DNA of 64,000 nucleotides from Rhodococcus gordoniae (GTDB lineage Bacteria; Actinomycetota; Actinomycetes; Mycobacteriales; Mycobacteriaceae): assembly GCF_001646655.1 (NCBI RefSeq), contig NZ_LPZN01000032.1, positions 22,373 through 86,372 of the forward strand. The letters run 5' to 3'. Below the pieces are notes generated by a model, which had not been told where the DNA came from, made no database searches, and worked only from the letters and a program-made list of their open reading frames with translations. Each line of letters opens with the position of its first letter. Within the stretch, counting starts at the first letter, position 1. This document shows positions 43,219 to 51,456 of this stretch, one piece after another. Position numbers and translations under genes: made by a program.

Positions 43219-44736
43219 ATGACCCCCGATCCGCGTCAGAGCACCGTCGACGGCATCCTCCACCGCACTGCCGCGCGTCATCCCGCCCGCGTCGCACTCC
43301 GCTTCGGCGACCGGCAGTTCACCTACCGGGAACTCGACGACGCCGTCACCCGCGCCGCTGCGCACCTGCTCTCCTTGGGTCTGGTCAAGGGCGACCGTGT
43401 GGCCGCCTACGGCACCAACTCCGACGGCTACGCGATCGGATATCTCGCCGCTGCCCGCGCCGGCCTGGTGCACGTGCCGGTCAACTACGCGCTGCGCGGC
43501 GAGGAACTGTCGTACCTGCTCGGCCAGTCGGGCGCGAAGGCCGTGCTCGTCGACCCGGTGCTGCGGGAGAACCTCGACGCCGTCCTGGCCGACGTGCCGG
43601 CCGAGACCGTCGTCCCGCTCCGCGACGCCGACGACTCCCTGGTGGCGGTGGCGCAGGCGGGCGACGTGCCGACGCTCGACGTCGCGGTGGCCGACACCGA
43701 CCTCGTCCAGCTCCTCTACACCTCGGGCACGACGTCGAAGCCCAAGGGCGCCATGATGACCCACCGGGCGCTCACCTTCGAGTACATGTCGTCGATCGAG
43801 GCGCTCGACCTGTCGGCCGGCGACGACCCGCTCGTGTGCATGCCCCTCTACCACTCCGCCGCGATGCACGTCTTCCTCATCCCGTATTTCGCGGTGGGCG
43901 CGACCGTACGGCTGCTGCCCGCCCCCGACGTCGCCGAGATCCTCCGGCTGGTGGAGGAGGAGCGCATCGGATCGCTGTTCCTCGCCCCGACCGTGTGGGT
44001 ACCGCTGACCAACCATCCCGACCTCGACGAGCGTGACCTGTCGTCGCTGCGCAAGGCGCAGTACGGGGCGTCGATCATGCCGGTCACCGTCCTCGAGCGA
44101 CTGCGCGGACGCTACCCGGAGCTCGGCTTCTACAACTGCTTCGGCCAATCCGAGATCGGCCCGCTCGCCACCGTTCTCCGTCCCGAGGAGCACGATGCGC
44201 GTCCAGCCTCGTGCGGCCGGGCCGTACTGTTCGTCGAGACCCGCGTCGTCGACGCCGACGGCAACGACGTCCCCGACGGTGAACCCGGCGAGATCCTGTA
44301 CCGCTCACCGCAACTGTGCCTGGGCTATTGGGAGAACCCCGCCGCGACCGAGGAGGCCTTCCGCGACGGCTGGTTCCACTCCGGCGACCTCGTCACCCGC
44401 GATGCCGAGGGCTTCATCACCGTCGTCGACCGCATCAAGGACGTCATCAACACCGGTGGCATCCTCGTGGCCTCGCGCGAGGTCGAGGACGCGATCTACA
44501 CACACCCGGCCGTCGCCGAGGCCGCGGTGATCGGTACTCCGGACGAGAAGTGGATCGAAGCGGTGACCGCGGTGGTCGTCCTCAAGGACGGTCACGAACT
44601 CGACGAGGTCACCTTGATCGACCATGTCAAACAGCGCCTCGCACCGTTCAAGGTGCCCAAGGCCGTTCGCTTCGCCGACGTCCTGCCGCGTAATCAGAGC
44701 GGCAAGCTCCTCAAGCGCGAACTGCGCGGATCCTGA
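43219..44736 (+). CDS. AMP-dependent acyl-CoA synthetase (FadD-like)
   Basis: A 505-residue adenylate-forming ligase: LYTSGTTSKPKGAMMTHRAL (about 171-190), NCFGQSEIGPLATVLRPEEH (about 308), HSGDLVTRDAEGFITVVDRI (about 391) with the adenylate-binding Asp and Arg, INTGGILVASREVEDAI, and the catalytic Lys in LPRNQSGKLLKREL near the end. Medium-chain or carboxylic acid specificity cannot be read. ATG at 43219; the short upstream space holds TATAAA at 43203-43208 and the palindrome GGACGTCC at 43196-43203. Probably feeds the acyl-CoA dehydrogenase encoded next. Confidence 0.86.
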   Translation: MTPDPRQSTVDGILHRTAARHPARVALRFGDRQFTYRELDDAVTRAAAHLLSLGLVKGDRVAAYGTNSDGYAIGYLAAARAGLVHVPVNYALRGEELSYLLGQSGAKAVLVDPVLRENLDAVLADVPAETVVPLRDADDSLVAVAQAGDVPTLDVAVADTDLVQLLYTSGTTSKPKGAMMTHRALTFEYMSSIEALDLSAGDDPLVCMPLYHSAAMHVFLIPYFAVGATVRLLPAPDVAEILRLVEEERIGSLFLAPTVWVPLTNHPDLDERDLSSLRKAQYGASIMPVTVLERLRGRYPELGFYNCFGQSEIGPLATVLRPEEHDARPASCGRAVLFVETRVVDADGNDVPDGEPGEILYRSPQLCLGYWENPAATEEAFRDGWFHSGDLVTRDAEGFITVVDRIKDVINTGGILVASREVEDAIYTHPAVAEAAVIGTPDEKWIEAVTAVVVLKDGHELDEVTLIDHVKQRLAPFKVPKAVRFADVLPRNQSGKLLKRELRGS

Positions 44737-44778
44737 CCACTCTCCGAACCGACCACTGCGAAAAGGAAGCCGAGTTCG

Positions 44779-45930
44779 ATGCCGAAGAAGCACGTCGCCT
44801 CCTGGTACGACGACGAGGTCTCTGCCGTCTACGAACTCGCGCGCGAGTTCTTCGATCGCGAGGTCATGGGTAAGGCCGAGAAGTGGGACTCGCAGCGCCG
44901 TATCGATCGTGAGGTGTGGCTCGAAGCCGGCAAACTCGGTCTGCTGTGCTGCTCGATCCCCGAGGAATACGGCGGTGGCGGCGGCACCTTCGCGCACGAC
45001 CTCGCGGTGTTCGATGCGCAGGGTTACTCCGGCGACCTCGCGTTCGGCAACTCCGTGCACAGCGGCATCGTGGCGCACTACATCCTCGAATACGGCAACG
45101 AGGAGCAGAAGAAGGCGTGGCTGCCGGGCATGGCCACCGGCGAGATCCTCGGCGCCATCGGCATGACCGAACCCGGCGCAGGGTCGGACCTCAAGGCCAT
45201 CAAGACCACCGCGGTGCGCGACGGCGACCACTACGTCGTCAACGGCTCGAAGACCTTCATCACCAACGGTTCCTCGGCCGACGTCATCGTCCTCGCCGTC
45301 AAGACCGACCCGAAGGCCGGCGCCAAGGGCGTGTCGCTGCTCATCGTGGATCTCCGTGACGCCCCGGGCTTCTCGGTGGGCCGTGTGCTCGACAAGGTCG
45401 GCCAGCACGCCGCCGACACCTCCGAGCTGTCGTTCGTCGACGTGCGCGTGCCCGTGACGAACCTGCTCGGCGAATCCGAAGGTCTCGGCTTCGGTCAGCT
45501 CATGGCACAGCTCGTGCAGGAACGTCTGATCATCGGCGCGCAGGCCGCCGGTGCGATGGACCGGGCCGTCGAGGAGACCGTCCGCTATACCAAGGCGCGA
45601 CAAGCGTTCGGGCACAGCCTGTTCGAGTTCCAGAACACGGCCTTCGAACTCGCCGAGTGTCGGACCGTCGCCCGCACCTGCCGCATCTTCCTCGACCACT
45701 GCATCGAGCAGCACCTGAGGGGTGAACTCGATCCGTCGGACGCCGCGATGGTCAAGTACTGGCTGACCGACAAGCAGTGCGAGGTCATCGACCGGTGCGT
45801 GCAGCTGCACGGCGGCTACGGCTACATGCGCGAATACCTCATCGCGCGGATGTACGAGGACGCCCGCGTCCAGCGGATCTACGCCGGGGCGAACGAGGTC
45901 ATGAAGCAGATCATCGCGCGGGCGCTGTAG
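44779..45930 (+). CDS. Acyl-CoA dehydrogenase
   Basis: A 383-residue flavoenzyme: N-terminal helical domain, FAD/substrate run IGMTEPGAGSDLKAIKTTAV (about 127-146), VNGSKTFITNG (about 153-163), the C-terminal helical domain with QLHGGYGYMREYLIARMYED (about 347-366) and IYAGANEVMKQIIAR. The catalytic Glu is expected within the C-terminal stretch EYLIARMYEDARVQRIYAG or earlier; its position was not fixed. GAAAAGGAAG precedes ATG 44779. Follows the ligase by 42 bases and is followed by a hairpin. Acts on the CoA ester made by the ligase, by inference. Confidence 0.88.
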   Translation: MPKKHVASWYDDEVSAVYELAREFFDREVMGKAEKWDSQRRIDREVWLEAGKLGLLCCSIPEEYGGGGGTFAHDLAVFDAQGYSGDLAFGNSVHSGIVAHYILEYGNEEQKKAWLPGMATGEILGAIGMTEPGAGSDLKAIKTTAVRDGDHYVVNGSKTFITNGSSADVIVLAVKTDPKAGAKGVSLLIVDLRDAPGFSVGRVLDKVGQHAADTSELSFVDVRVPVTNLLGESEGLGFGQLMAQLVQERLIIGAQAAGAMDRAVEETVRYTKARQAFGHSLFEFQNTAFELAECRTVARTCRIFLDHCIEQHLRGELDPSDAAMVKYWLTDKQCEVIDRCVQLHGGYGYMREYLIARMYEDARVQRIYAGANEVMKQIIARAL

Positions 45931-45944
45931 AGCGGGACGGGCCC

Positions 45945-45975
45945 TACCTCACCACGGGCGGCTGGTGGTGAGGTA
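45945..45975. terminator. Terminator between acyl-CoA dehydrogenase and thioesterase
   Basis: TACCTCACCAC (45945-45955) and GTGGTGAGGTA (45965-45975) form a perfect 11-base stem with a 9-base loop. It overlaps the last codons of the convergent thioesterase gene, so one hairpin serves both directions. Confidence 0.65.
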
Positions 45976-46458
45976 CTTCGCCATCTCCTGGCTCTGCGCG
46001 CGGTGCATGCGCCGGTGCTCCGCTCGCTCGTCACCGGACGCGTTGAGCTTGCGTTCCTCGTCGGACTCGGGCAGCACCGGCGGGACCTGCATGGTTCGTC
46101 CGCCGTCGTCGACGGCGACGAAGGTGAGGAAGGCGGTCGCGGCGATGCGTCGTTCACCGCTGCGCAGATCCTCTGCGGTGACCTTGACGAAGACCTCCAT
46201 CGAGCTGCGTCCGGTCCAGGTCACGAACGACTCGAGGCACACCGAGTCCGACGGGCGAATGGGTTCGAGGAAGGCCACCGAGTCGGTCGACGCCGTCACG
46301 ACCGAGGCACGACTGTGACGTGTCGCGGAGATCGACGCCGTCATGTCGATGTCGCTCATCAGCTTCCCGCCGAACAACGTGTTGTGGTCGTTGACATCGT
46401 TGGGAAATACCCTGCTGGTCTTGACGACTCGAGATTCTCGGCAAGGTTTGGCCTGCAC
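45949..46458 (-). CDS. Hotdog-fold acyl-CoA thioesterase
   Basis: A 169-residue single-hotdog thioesterase of the YciA/BACH type: SRVFPNDVNDHNTLFGGKLM (with the conserved Asn/His and catalytic region), SDIDMTASISATRHSRASVV, FLEPIRPSDSVCLESFVTWT and GRSSMEVFVKVTAEDL. It releases free fatty acids or other acyl groups from CoA. The GTG start at 46458 is preceded by GAAAGGA on the minus strand; no ATG is available earlier that would not enter the MarR-antisense region. The Lys/Arg-rich tail is typical. Convergent with the acyl-CoA dehydrogenase. Confidence 0.83.
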   Translation of the reverse strand: MQAKPCRESRVVKTSRVFPNDVNDHNTLFGGKLMSDIDMTASISATRHSRASVVTASTDSVAFLEPIRPSDSVCLESFVTWTGRSSMEVFVKVTAEDLRSGERRIAATAFLTFVAVDDGGRTMQVPPVLPESDEERKLNASGDERAEHRRMHRAQSQEMAKYLTTSRPW

Positions 46459-46519
46459 GCGTGGTCCTTTCGTAGGTCGTGCTCGCGGCGGGATCTCCGC
46501 CGGAGGCACCGTGTCGAGC

Positions 46520-47002
46520 CTACGACCGCTGCTGCGCGGGAATCGACGCCGATCGGGTGTGATACTCGACAAGCCTGGACAGCATCGAGACGAGCAGCGC
46601 GCGTTCGTCCGCGTCGAGGGGAGCGAACGCCTCGTCCTGCGCCTCGGTGAGCATCCGGTCGAGATCGAACAACCGTCTCCGTCCGCGGCGGGGGAGGGTG
46701 ATGATGTTGCGCCGCCGATCGGCGGGGTCGGAGGCGCGTTCGACGAACCGGCGGTCCACCAGTGCGTCGACGGTGGCCGCGACATCGCTGCGATCGAGCC
46801 CGCAGCGCCGGGCGAGGTCGACCTGGCTGGACGGGCCGTATTCCGCGAGGGCGGCCAGGATCCGGTAATGGTGACCTCGGGCATCGGCGGAGTCGAGGCG
46901 GTCGAACACGACGCGATGTACGTGTCGTGCCGCCTGGGTCATCAGATAGCTCGGAAGGTGTCCGAGCCGATCGGGGCCGGCCGCGTCGTGGGTGGCGGAC
47001 AT
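46520..47002 (-). CDS. MarR-family transcriptional regulator
   Basis: A 160-residue regulator: dimer helices at the N-terminus (LPSYLMTQAARHVHRVVFDR), winged helix-turn-helix at about 50-105 (GPSSQVDLARRCGLDRSDVA, then TVDALVDRRFVERASDPADR), with wing RRNIITLPRRGRRRLF. ATG at 47002 chosen for normal MarR length; an upstream ATG in frame would add 28 unrelated residues. It lies between the thioesterase gene and an AlkA-like gene, all on the minus strand. Its targets are not evident. Confidence 0.83.
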   Translation of the reverse strand: MSATHDAAGPDRLGHLPSYLMTQAARHVHRVVFDRLDSADARGHHYRILAALAEYGPSSQVDLARRCGLDRSDVAATVDALVDRRFVERASDPADRRRNIITLPRRGRRRLFDLDRMLTEAQDEAFAPLDADERALLVSMLSRLVEYHTRSASIPAQQRS

Positions 47003-47045
47003 GGGGTCGAGTCTACGAGTACCGACCCGGCGGAGCGAGACCCCG

Positions 47046-48008
47046 TCACCGCCGCCGGTGGTCGGTGATCGGCGTGCGGGGTCCACGCTTCGGTACTCGC
47101 GCGTAGCCGCCGGACTCGACGATCAGTCGCACAGCCCGATAACGTTGGGGACGTAGAGGTTCGAGGTATTCGACCATGTCGGGATCGTCGAGAGGCCTGC
47201 CGAGCAGCGCCCATCCGACGACCTTCGCGAGGTGGTAGTCGCCGACGGAGAGCGCATCGGTGTCGCCGAACGCGCGCTGAGCCACCTCCGCGGCCGTCCA
47301 CACGCCCACCCCCGGCACGACCCGCAGCTTCCGCCGGGCGGCGGCGGCCGGTTCGTGCGCGAGGCGCTCGAGAGAGTCGGCGAGCTGCGCGCACCGCACC
47401 ACGGTCCGTGCGCGGCCGGGGTCGACGTTCGCCCGATGGAACTCCCACGACGGGACCGTTCGCCAGGCCGCCGCGGAGGGCGGCACGCGCATGCCCTCCG
47501 GTGCGGGTCCCGGCGCCGGATCGCCGAACCGGGTGACGAGGCGCCGCCACGACGCGAACGCCGCCACCCCGTGCACCCGTTGTTCCAGGATGGCGGGGAC
47601 GAGAGATTCGAGCACCCGGCCGGTGCGGGGTATGCGCAGGGCGGGCATTCTCCGGTGCGCCTCGACGAGGGCGGGATGCTCGGGGGCGAAGGCCGACGGG
47701 TCGTCGTCGGCGCCGAGCAGGGCCGGCAGTCGTTCGGCCAGCTCGGCCGCTCCCGGTCCCCACGCCAGACACCGCGCGCCGTGCGGGCCGTCCTGGGTGA
47801 GCCGGTAGGTCACGGCTCCGGTGTCCATGCGGGAGGTGCGCCACACGGCGCCTGTGATGACGCGATGACACGGGTCCCACGGCCCGCGCTGGAGCGGCCG
47901 CAGGGTGCGCACCACGTCGACGGGCCACGGCACGCGCACGCGGGTGTCGAGGGACGCGTCGTCCACCACCCTCACGATGCGAGGGCCTCGCTCGTCGGAC
48001 ACGGTCAC
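47046..48008 (-). CDS. AlkA-like HhH-GPD DNA glycosylase (second copy)
   Basis: A 320-residue glycosylase relative: RVHGVAAFASWRRLVTRFGD precedes the hairpin-helix VVPGVGVWTAAEVAQRAFG (about 237-255), and the catalytic Asp lies in SVGDYHLAKVVG (about 264). The usual LGQQ turn is EQRV here, and the N-terminal 90 residues are a divergent AlkA-type sheet. GTG at 48008 is used; a second GTG 6 bases later is equally good. It is distinct from the AlkA of the operon at 2.1 kb, so this genome carries at least two in one region. Divergent from RNase HI across a tandem repeat. Confidence 0.82.
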   Translation of the reverse strand: MTVSDERGPRIVRVVDDASLDTRVRVPWPVDVVRTLRPLQRGPWDPCHRVITGAVWRTSRMDTGAVTYRLTQDGPHGARCLAWGPGAAELAERLPALLGADDDPSAFAPEHPALVEAHRRMPALRIPRTGRVLESLVPAILEQRVHGVAAFASWRRLVTRFGDPAPGPAPEGMRVPPSAAAWRTVPSWEFHRANVDPGRARTVVRCAQLADSLERLAHEPAAAARRKLRVVPGVGVWTAAEVAQRAFGDTDALSVGDYHLAKVVGWALLGRPLDDPDMVEYLEPLRPQRYRAVRLIVESGGYARVPKRGPRTPITDHRRR

Positions 48009-48019
48009 CGCACTACCGT

Positions 48020-48073
48020 ACTCTGTGCGCTGGAGCCGACTTTCGCGACTCTGTGCGCTGGAGCCGACTTTCG
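48020..48073. repeat. Perfect 26-base tandem repeat in a divergent promoter
   Basis: A 26-base unit beginning ACTCTGTGCGCTGGAGCC occurs at 48020-48045 and again, identically, at 48048-48073, giving a 28-base period. It fills most of the 85 bases between the AlkA-like gene and RNase HI. It could be a pair of binding sites on nearly the same helix face, or a small dispersed repeat. Confidence 0.8.
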
Positions 48074-48093
48074 TGGTGTCGGAGGGTGCGGCT

Positions 48094-48624
48094 ATGGTCG
48101 GGCGCATGATCATCGTGAGCACCGACGGATCCTGCCTGCGCAATCCCGGCGGCGCCATCGGGTGGGCGTGGGTCAATCACGAGGGGCCCAGCGCGTCGGG
48201 CGGTGAGCGTTCGGGCACGAATCAGATCGCCGAGCTCCGGGCGGTGCTCGAGGCATTGCGGGCGCATCCCGGTGCCGAGCCGATGATCATCGAATCCGAT
48301 TCGCAGTACGCGATCAAGTGCGCCTCCGAATGGCTGCCGGGATGGAAGCGCAAGGGGTGGAAGACGGCTACCGGCGCGCCGGTGAAGAATCTCGAACTCG
48401 TGCGCGCCATCGACCGCGAGCTCACCGATCGCACCGGACCGGTGCGGTTCCGCTGGGTGCGCGGCCACGTCGGCAACCACTTCAACGAGATGGCCGACAC
48501 GCTCGCCGGGCAGGCCGCCCGTGAGATCGCGGCGCAGCCCGGACCGATCGAGGTGCCCAGCGCGCCCGTGGCCGCGCACAAGCCGCCGAAGCGCGCCGGC
48601 GACGCCGAATTGACCTTGTTCTGA
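48094..48624 (+). CDS. rnhA: Ribonuclease HI
   Basis: Cuts RNA in RNA:DNA hybrids. A 176-residue protein with all catalytic residues: Asp in VSTDGSCLRNPGG, Glu in NQIAELRAVLEAL, Asp in IIESDSQYAIKC, and the His/Asp pair in RGHVGNHFNEMADTLA. A Pro/Ala-rich C-terminal tail of about 35 residues ends DAELTLF. ATG at 48094 is chosen because GGAGG stands 8 bases before it; ATG 48106 (MIIVST) would be 20 bases away. Convergent with the siderophore ATPase gene by 12 bases. Confidence 0.91.
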   Translation: MVGRMIIVSTDGSCLRNPGGAIGWAWVNHEGPSASGGERSGTNQIAELRAVLEALRAHPGAEPMIIESDSQYAIKCASEWLPGWKRKGWKTATGAPVKNLELVRAIDRELTDRTGPVRFRWVRGHVGNHFNEMADTLAGQAAREIAAQPGPIEVPSAPVAAHKPPKRAGDAELTLF

Positions 48625-48636
48625 GCGCAGTTCGGT

Positions 48637-49395
48637 TCAGCGTGCGTAGACCGCGGTGGGCCGACCGTTGATCGCGTGGACTGTTACGGGGGTGTCGAAC
48701 ACGTCGGTCAGGATCTCGTCCCGCATGATCTCGTCGCTCGTGCCGCCCGTCACGATCAGGCCGTCGCGCAACGCGATGATGTGATCGGAGTACGCGGCGG
48801 CGATGTTCACGTCGTGGATGACGAGCACGATCGTCTTGCCGAGCTCGTCCGCCGCCCGCCGCAGCTGACGCATCATCAGCACGGCGTGCTTCATGTCGAG
48901 ATTGTTGAGCGGCTCGTCGAGCAGGACGTACTTGGTGTCCTGTGCCAGCACCATCGCCACGAAGGTGCGCTGCCGCTGGCCACCGGAGAGCTGGTCGAGG
49001 AAGCGGTCTGCGAGGTCGGTGAGGTTGAGGAACTCCATCGCCTCGTCGACGTGCCGTTCGTCTTCCGCCGTGAGCCGGCCCTGGCAGTGCGGGAACCGGC
49101 CGAAACCGACCAGTTCGCGGACCGTCAGGCGCGCGGTGATGTGGTTCTCCTGCCGCAGGATCGACAGATGCTTGGCCAGCTCCCGGGTCTTCGTGGAATG
49201 CACGTCGAGTCCGCCCACGGTGACGGTGCCCGTGGTGGGCTGGAGCAGACGGCCGATGATCGTCATGAGCGTGGACTTGCCGGCGCCGTTCGGTCCGATC
49301 AGCGAGGTGATGCCGCCCTCGCGGATCGTGCCGGAGACGGGTCCGAGGACCCGCTTGTCCCGGTACGACATCGAGACGTCGTGGAACTCGATCAC
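48637..49395 (-). CDS. Siderophore ABC importer, ATP-binding subunit
   Basis: A 252-residue ATPase of the FecE/YclP type: Walker A LIGPNGAGKSTLM (about 33-45), Q-loop LSILRQENHIT, signature LSGGQRQRTFVAM (about 137-149), Walker B YVLLDEPLNNLDMKHAVLMM (about 158-177) and switch His in VLVIHDVNIAAAYSDH. GTG start at 49395 follows AAAGGGA. It overlaps the permease gene by ATGA-type coupling (4 bases). Last gene of an iron importer operon on the minus strand. Confidence 0.9.
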   Translation of the reverse strand: MIEFHDVSMSYRDKRVLGPVSGTIREGGITSLIGPNGAGKSTLMTIIGRLLQPTTGTVTVGGLDVHSTKTRELAKHLSILRQENHITARLTVRELVGFGRFPHCQGRLTAEDERHVDEAMEFLNLTDLADRFLDQLSGGQRQRTFVAMVLAQDTKYVLLDEPLNNLDMKHAVLMMRQLRRAADELGKTIVLVIHDVNIAAAYSDHIIALRDGLIVTGGTSDEIMRDEILTDVFDTPVTVHAINGRPTAVYAR

Positions 49396-50402
49396 AGCGT
49401 TCCCTTTCTCAGGAGCATGAACAGGAACAGGATGCCGCCCACGAACTCGATGATCACCGTGAGGAATCCGCCCGCGTAGAAGATGTGCTGCATGAAGAAC
49501 TGGCCGAAGGCGAGGGTGATCACGCCCAGCAGGAACGCCATGGGCATCACGTACTGGTGCTTGTACGTCCCGGCGATCTGATAGGCGAGGGTCGCGATGA
49601 GGAATCCGAAGAAGGTCATCGGCCCTGCCAGCGCGGTCGCGAATGCCACGAGCAGCGCGATGAGGACGAGCATCAGCGTCAGCTCGCGTTTGTAGGCGAC
49701 ACCGATGTTGGTCGCGGTGTCGCGGCCGAGCAGCAGTGCGTCGAGGCGGTGGCGACGACGCCACAGGATCACCCCGACGACGATGCAGATGCCGAACGCG
49801 AGGGGCAGATAGTCGCCGGGCACAGACGACAAGCGGCCCATCAGCTCGACCGAGAGCATGTCGTATTCGGTGGGGGAGAGCACCCGCTGGACGAACGTCG
49901 ACAGACTGTCGAAGGCCATGCCGAGCACGACGCCCACGAGCAGCATCAGGAACAGGCTGCCGAACCGGCCGGAGAACAACCAGCGGTAGAGCAGGGTCGC
50001 CAGCACCACCATGAGCGCGGTCTGCAGGACGAGCTTGGGGATGCCCTCGGAGGTCGCGATCGCGGTGGCTCCGAAGAAGAAGACCGTCAGCGTCTGCATC
50101 AGCGTGTACAGGGAGTCGAACCCGATGATGGACGGCGTCAGGATGCGGTTGTCGGTGACCGTGTGGAACACGACGGTTCCCATGCCGTGCGCGAACGCCG
50201 CGACCAGCATGGCGCCGAGAACCGTGAGGCGGCGCGGGAAGGTGAAGTCGAACGAGCCGCGGATGAACAGGAACAGATAGCACGCGACCGCGACGACGGC
50301 GATCATCGCGACGACGGCCAGGCGCACCCTCGGCGACAGGCGACGGCGCTCGCTCTTGCCGGTCGGGACGGCCCGTGCGCGCACGGAATCAAGCACTGAC
50401 AT
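49392..50402 (-). CDS. Siderophore ABC importer, permease 2
   Basis: A 336-residue BtuCD/FecCD-type permease with about nine to ten membrane segments. Landmarks: FDSLYTLMQTLTVFFFG, the coupling helix region RDTATNIGVAYKRELTLMLV (about 226-245) and AGPMTFFGFLIATLAYQIAG (about 263-282). It pairs with the permease encoded immediately upstream, overlapping it by 14 bases. Together they resemble YclN/YclO or CeuB/C heterodimers for catecholate-type siderophores; that resemblance is by architecture and gene order. Confidence 0.87.
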   Translation of the reverse strand: MSVLDSVRARAVPTGKSERRRLSPRVRLAVVAMIAVVAVACYLFLFIRGSFDFTFPRRLTVLGAMLVAAFAHGMGTVVFHTVTDNRILTPSIIGFDSLYTLMQTLTVFFFGATAIATSEGIPKLVLQTALMVVLATLLYRWLFSGRFGSLFLMLLVGVVLGMAFDSLSTFVQRVLSPTEYDMLSVELMGRLSSVPGDYLPLAFGICIVVGVILWRRRHRLDALLLGRDTATNIGVAYKRELTLMLVLIALLVAFATALAGPMTFFGFLIATLAYQIAGTYKHQYVMPMAFLLGVITLAFGQFFMQHIFYAGGFLTVIIEFVGGILFLFMLLRKGTL

Positions 50403-51357
50403 GACGACGCTGCCTCAGAACGAGAGTGATGAAGACGGCGGCGCCGACGACGCCGAGGACGACGGACGCGGGAATCTCCATGGGGGCGACGATCGTGCGG
50501 CCGACGAGGTCGCACGCGAGAAGCAGTCCGGCGCCGACGACGGCGACCCAGGGCAAGTTCTTGTGCATGTCGTCGCCGAGCATCATCGACACGAGATTCG
50601 GCACGATCAGGCCGAGGAACGGGATGAAGCCGACCACGACGGTGGTGACGCCGGTGGCGACCGCGACGAGAGTGACCCCGAGGAAGACGACCTGCTCGTA
50701 CTTCAGGCCCACATTGGTGGCGAGGTCCTTACCGAGACCGGCGATGGTGAACCGGTCGGCGAGAAGATAAGCGAGGACAGCGACCGCGAGCACCGCCCAC
50801 AGTGGTTCGTAGAAGCCGCGCACGACGCTGCTGAAACCACCCGAACGCCACGCCGACATCGACTGCAGCAGGTCGAAGTTGCCGGCGAGGAAAGTGGTGA
50901 TCGAGCCGACCACGGCACCGAGCATGATGCCGACGAGCGGCACGATGATCGACGACTTCAGGGCGATGCGGCGCAGGACTACGATGAACACCATCGTTCC
51001 GGCGAACGCGAAGATCACCGCGATCACCATCTTGACCATCGGCGACGCGTCGGGAACGACGATCAAGGTGGCGAGCAGGCCGAGACCGGCCCACTGCGCG
51101 GTGCCCGCGGTGGTCGGTTCGACGAACTTGTTCTGGGTGATCAATTGCATGATCACGCCCGAGATGCTCATCGCGACGGCCGCGAAGATCAGGGCGAGGG
51201 TTCGCGGCACGCGGGAGATGAAGAACATCTCGCGGGCCGCGGGGTCGTGGATCAGCGACTCGATGGTGATGTCGTAGCCGCCGACCATCAGGGACGCCAC
51301 GGTCAGTGCCAGAACGACCACCGAGATCACCGGCAGCAGCATTGTGTTCTTCGTCAT
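50389..51357 (-). CDS. Siderophore ABC importer, permease 1
   Basis: A 322-residue FecCD-family permease: RVPRTLALIFAAVAMSISGV near segment 2, QNKFVEPTTAGTAQWAGLGL, GLGKDLATNVGLKYEQVVFL (coupling helix) and FIPFLGLIVPNLVSMMLGDD (about 253-272). ATG at 51357 gives the usual start MTKNTMLLPVIS. It lies 99 bases downstream of the lipoprotein gene, with a strong hairpin in between, and overlaps the second permease gene by 14 bases. Confidence 0.87.
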   Translation of the reverse strand: MTKNTMLLPVISVVVLALTVASLMVGGYDITIESLIHDPAAREMFFISRVPRTLALIFAAVAMSISGVIMQLITQNKFVEPTTAGTAQWAGLGLLATLIVVPDASPMVKMVIAVIFAFAGTMVFIVVLRRIALKSSIIVPLVGIMLGAVVGSITTFLAGNFDLLQSMSAWRSGGFSSVVRGFYEPLWAVLAVAVLAYLLADRFTIAGLGKDLATNVGLKYEQVVFLGVTLVAVATGVTTVVVGFIPFLGLIVPNLVSMMLGDDMHKNLPWVAVVGAGLLLACDLVGRTIVAPMEIPASVVLGVVGAAVFITLVLRQRRHVSA

Positions 51358-51390
51358 GGGACTCGGATCCGGAGAAGGGCGCTTACACAC

Positions 51391-51431
51391 GCAGCCTGCC
51401 CCGGCCCGTGATCCGGGCCGGGGCAGGCTGC
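51391..51431 (-). terminator. Strong intra-operon hairpin between lipoprotein and permease genes
   Basis: Seventeen-base perfect arms (51391-51407, GCAGCCTGCCCCGGCCC, and 51415-51431) with a 7-base loop. It lies just after the lipoprotein stop and before the permease start, where it would act as a partial terminator or RNA stabiliser giving more lipoprotein than permease. Confidence 0.75.
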
Positions 51432-51456
51432 TGTGGAGCGTCGAACAACAGGGGAC

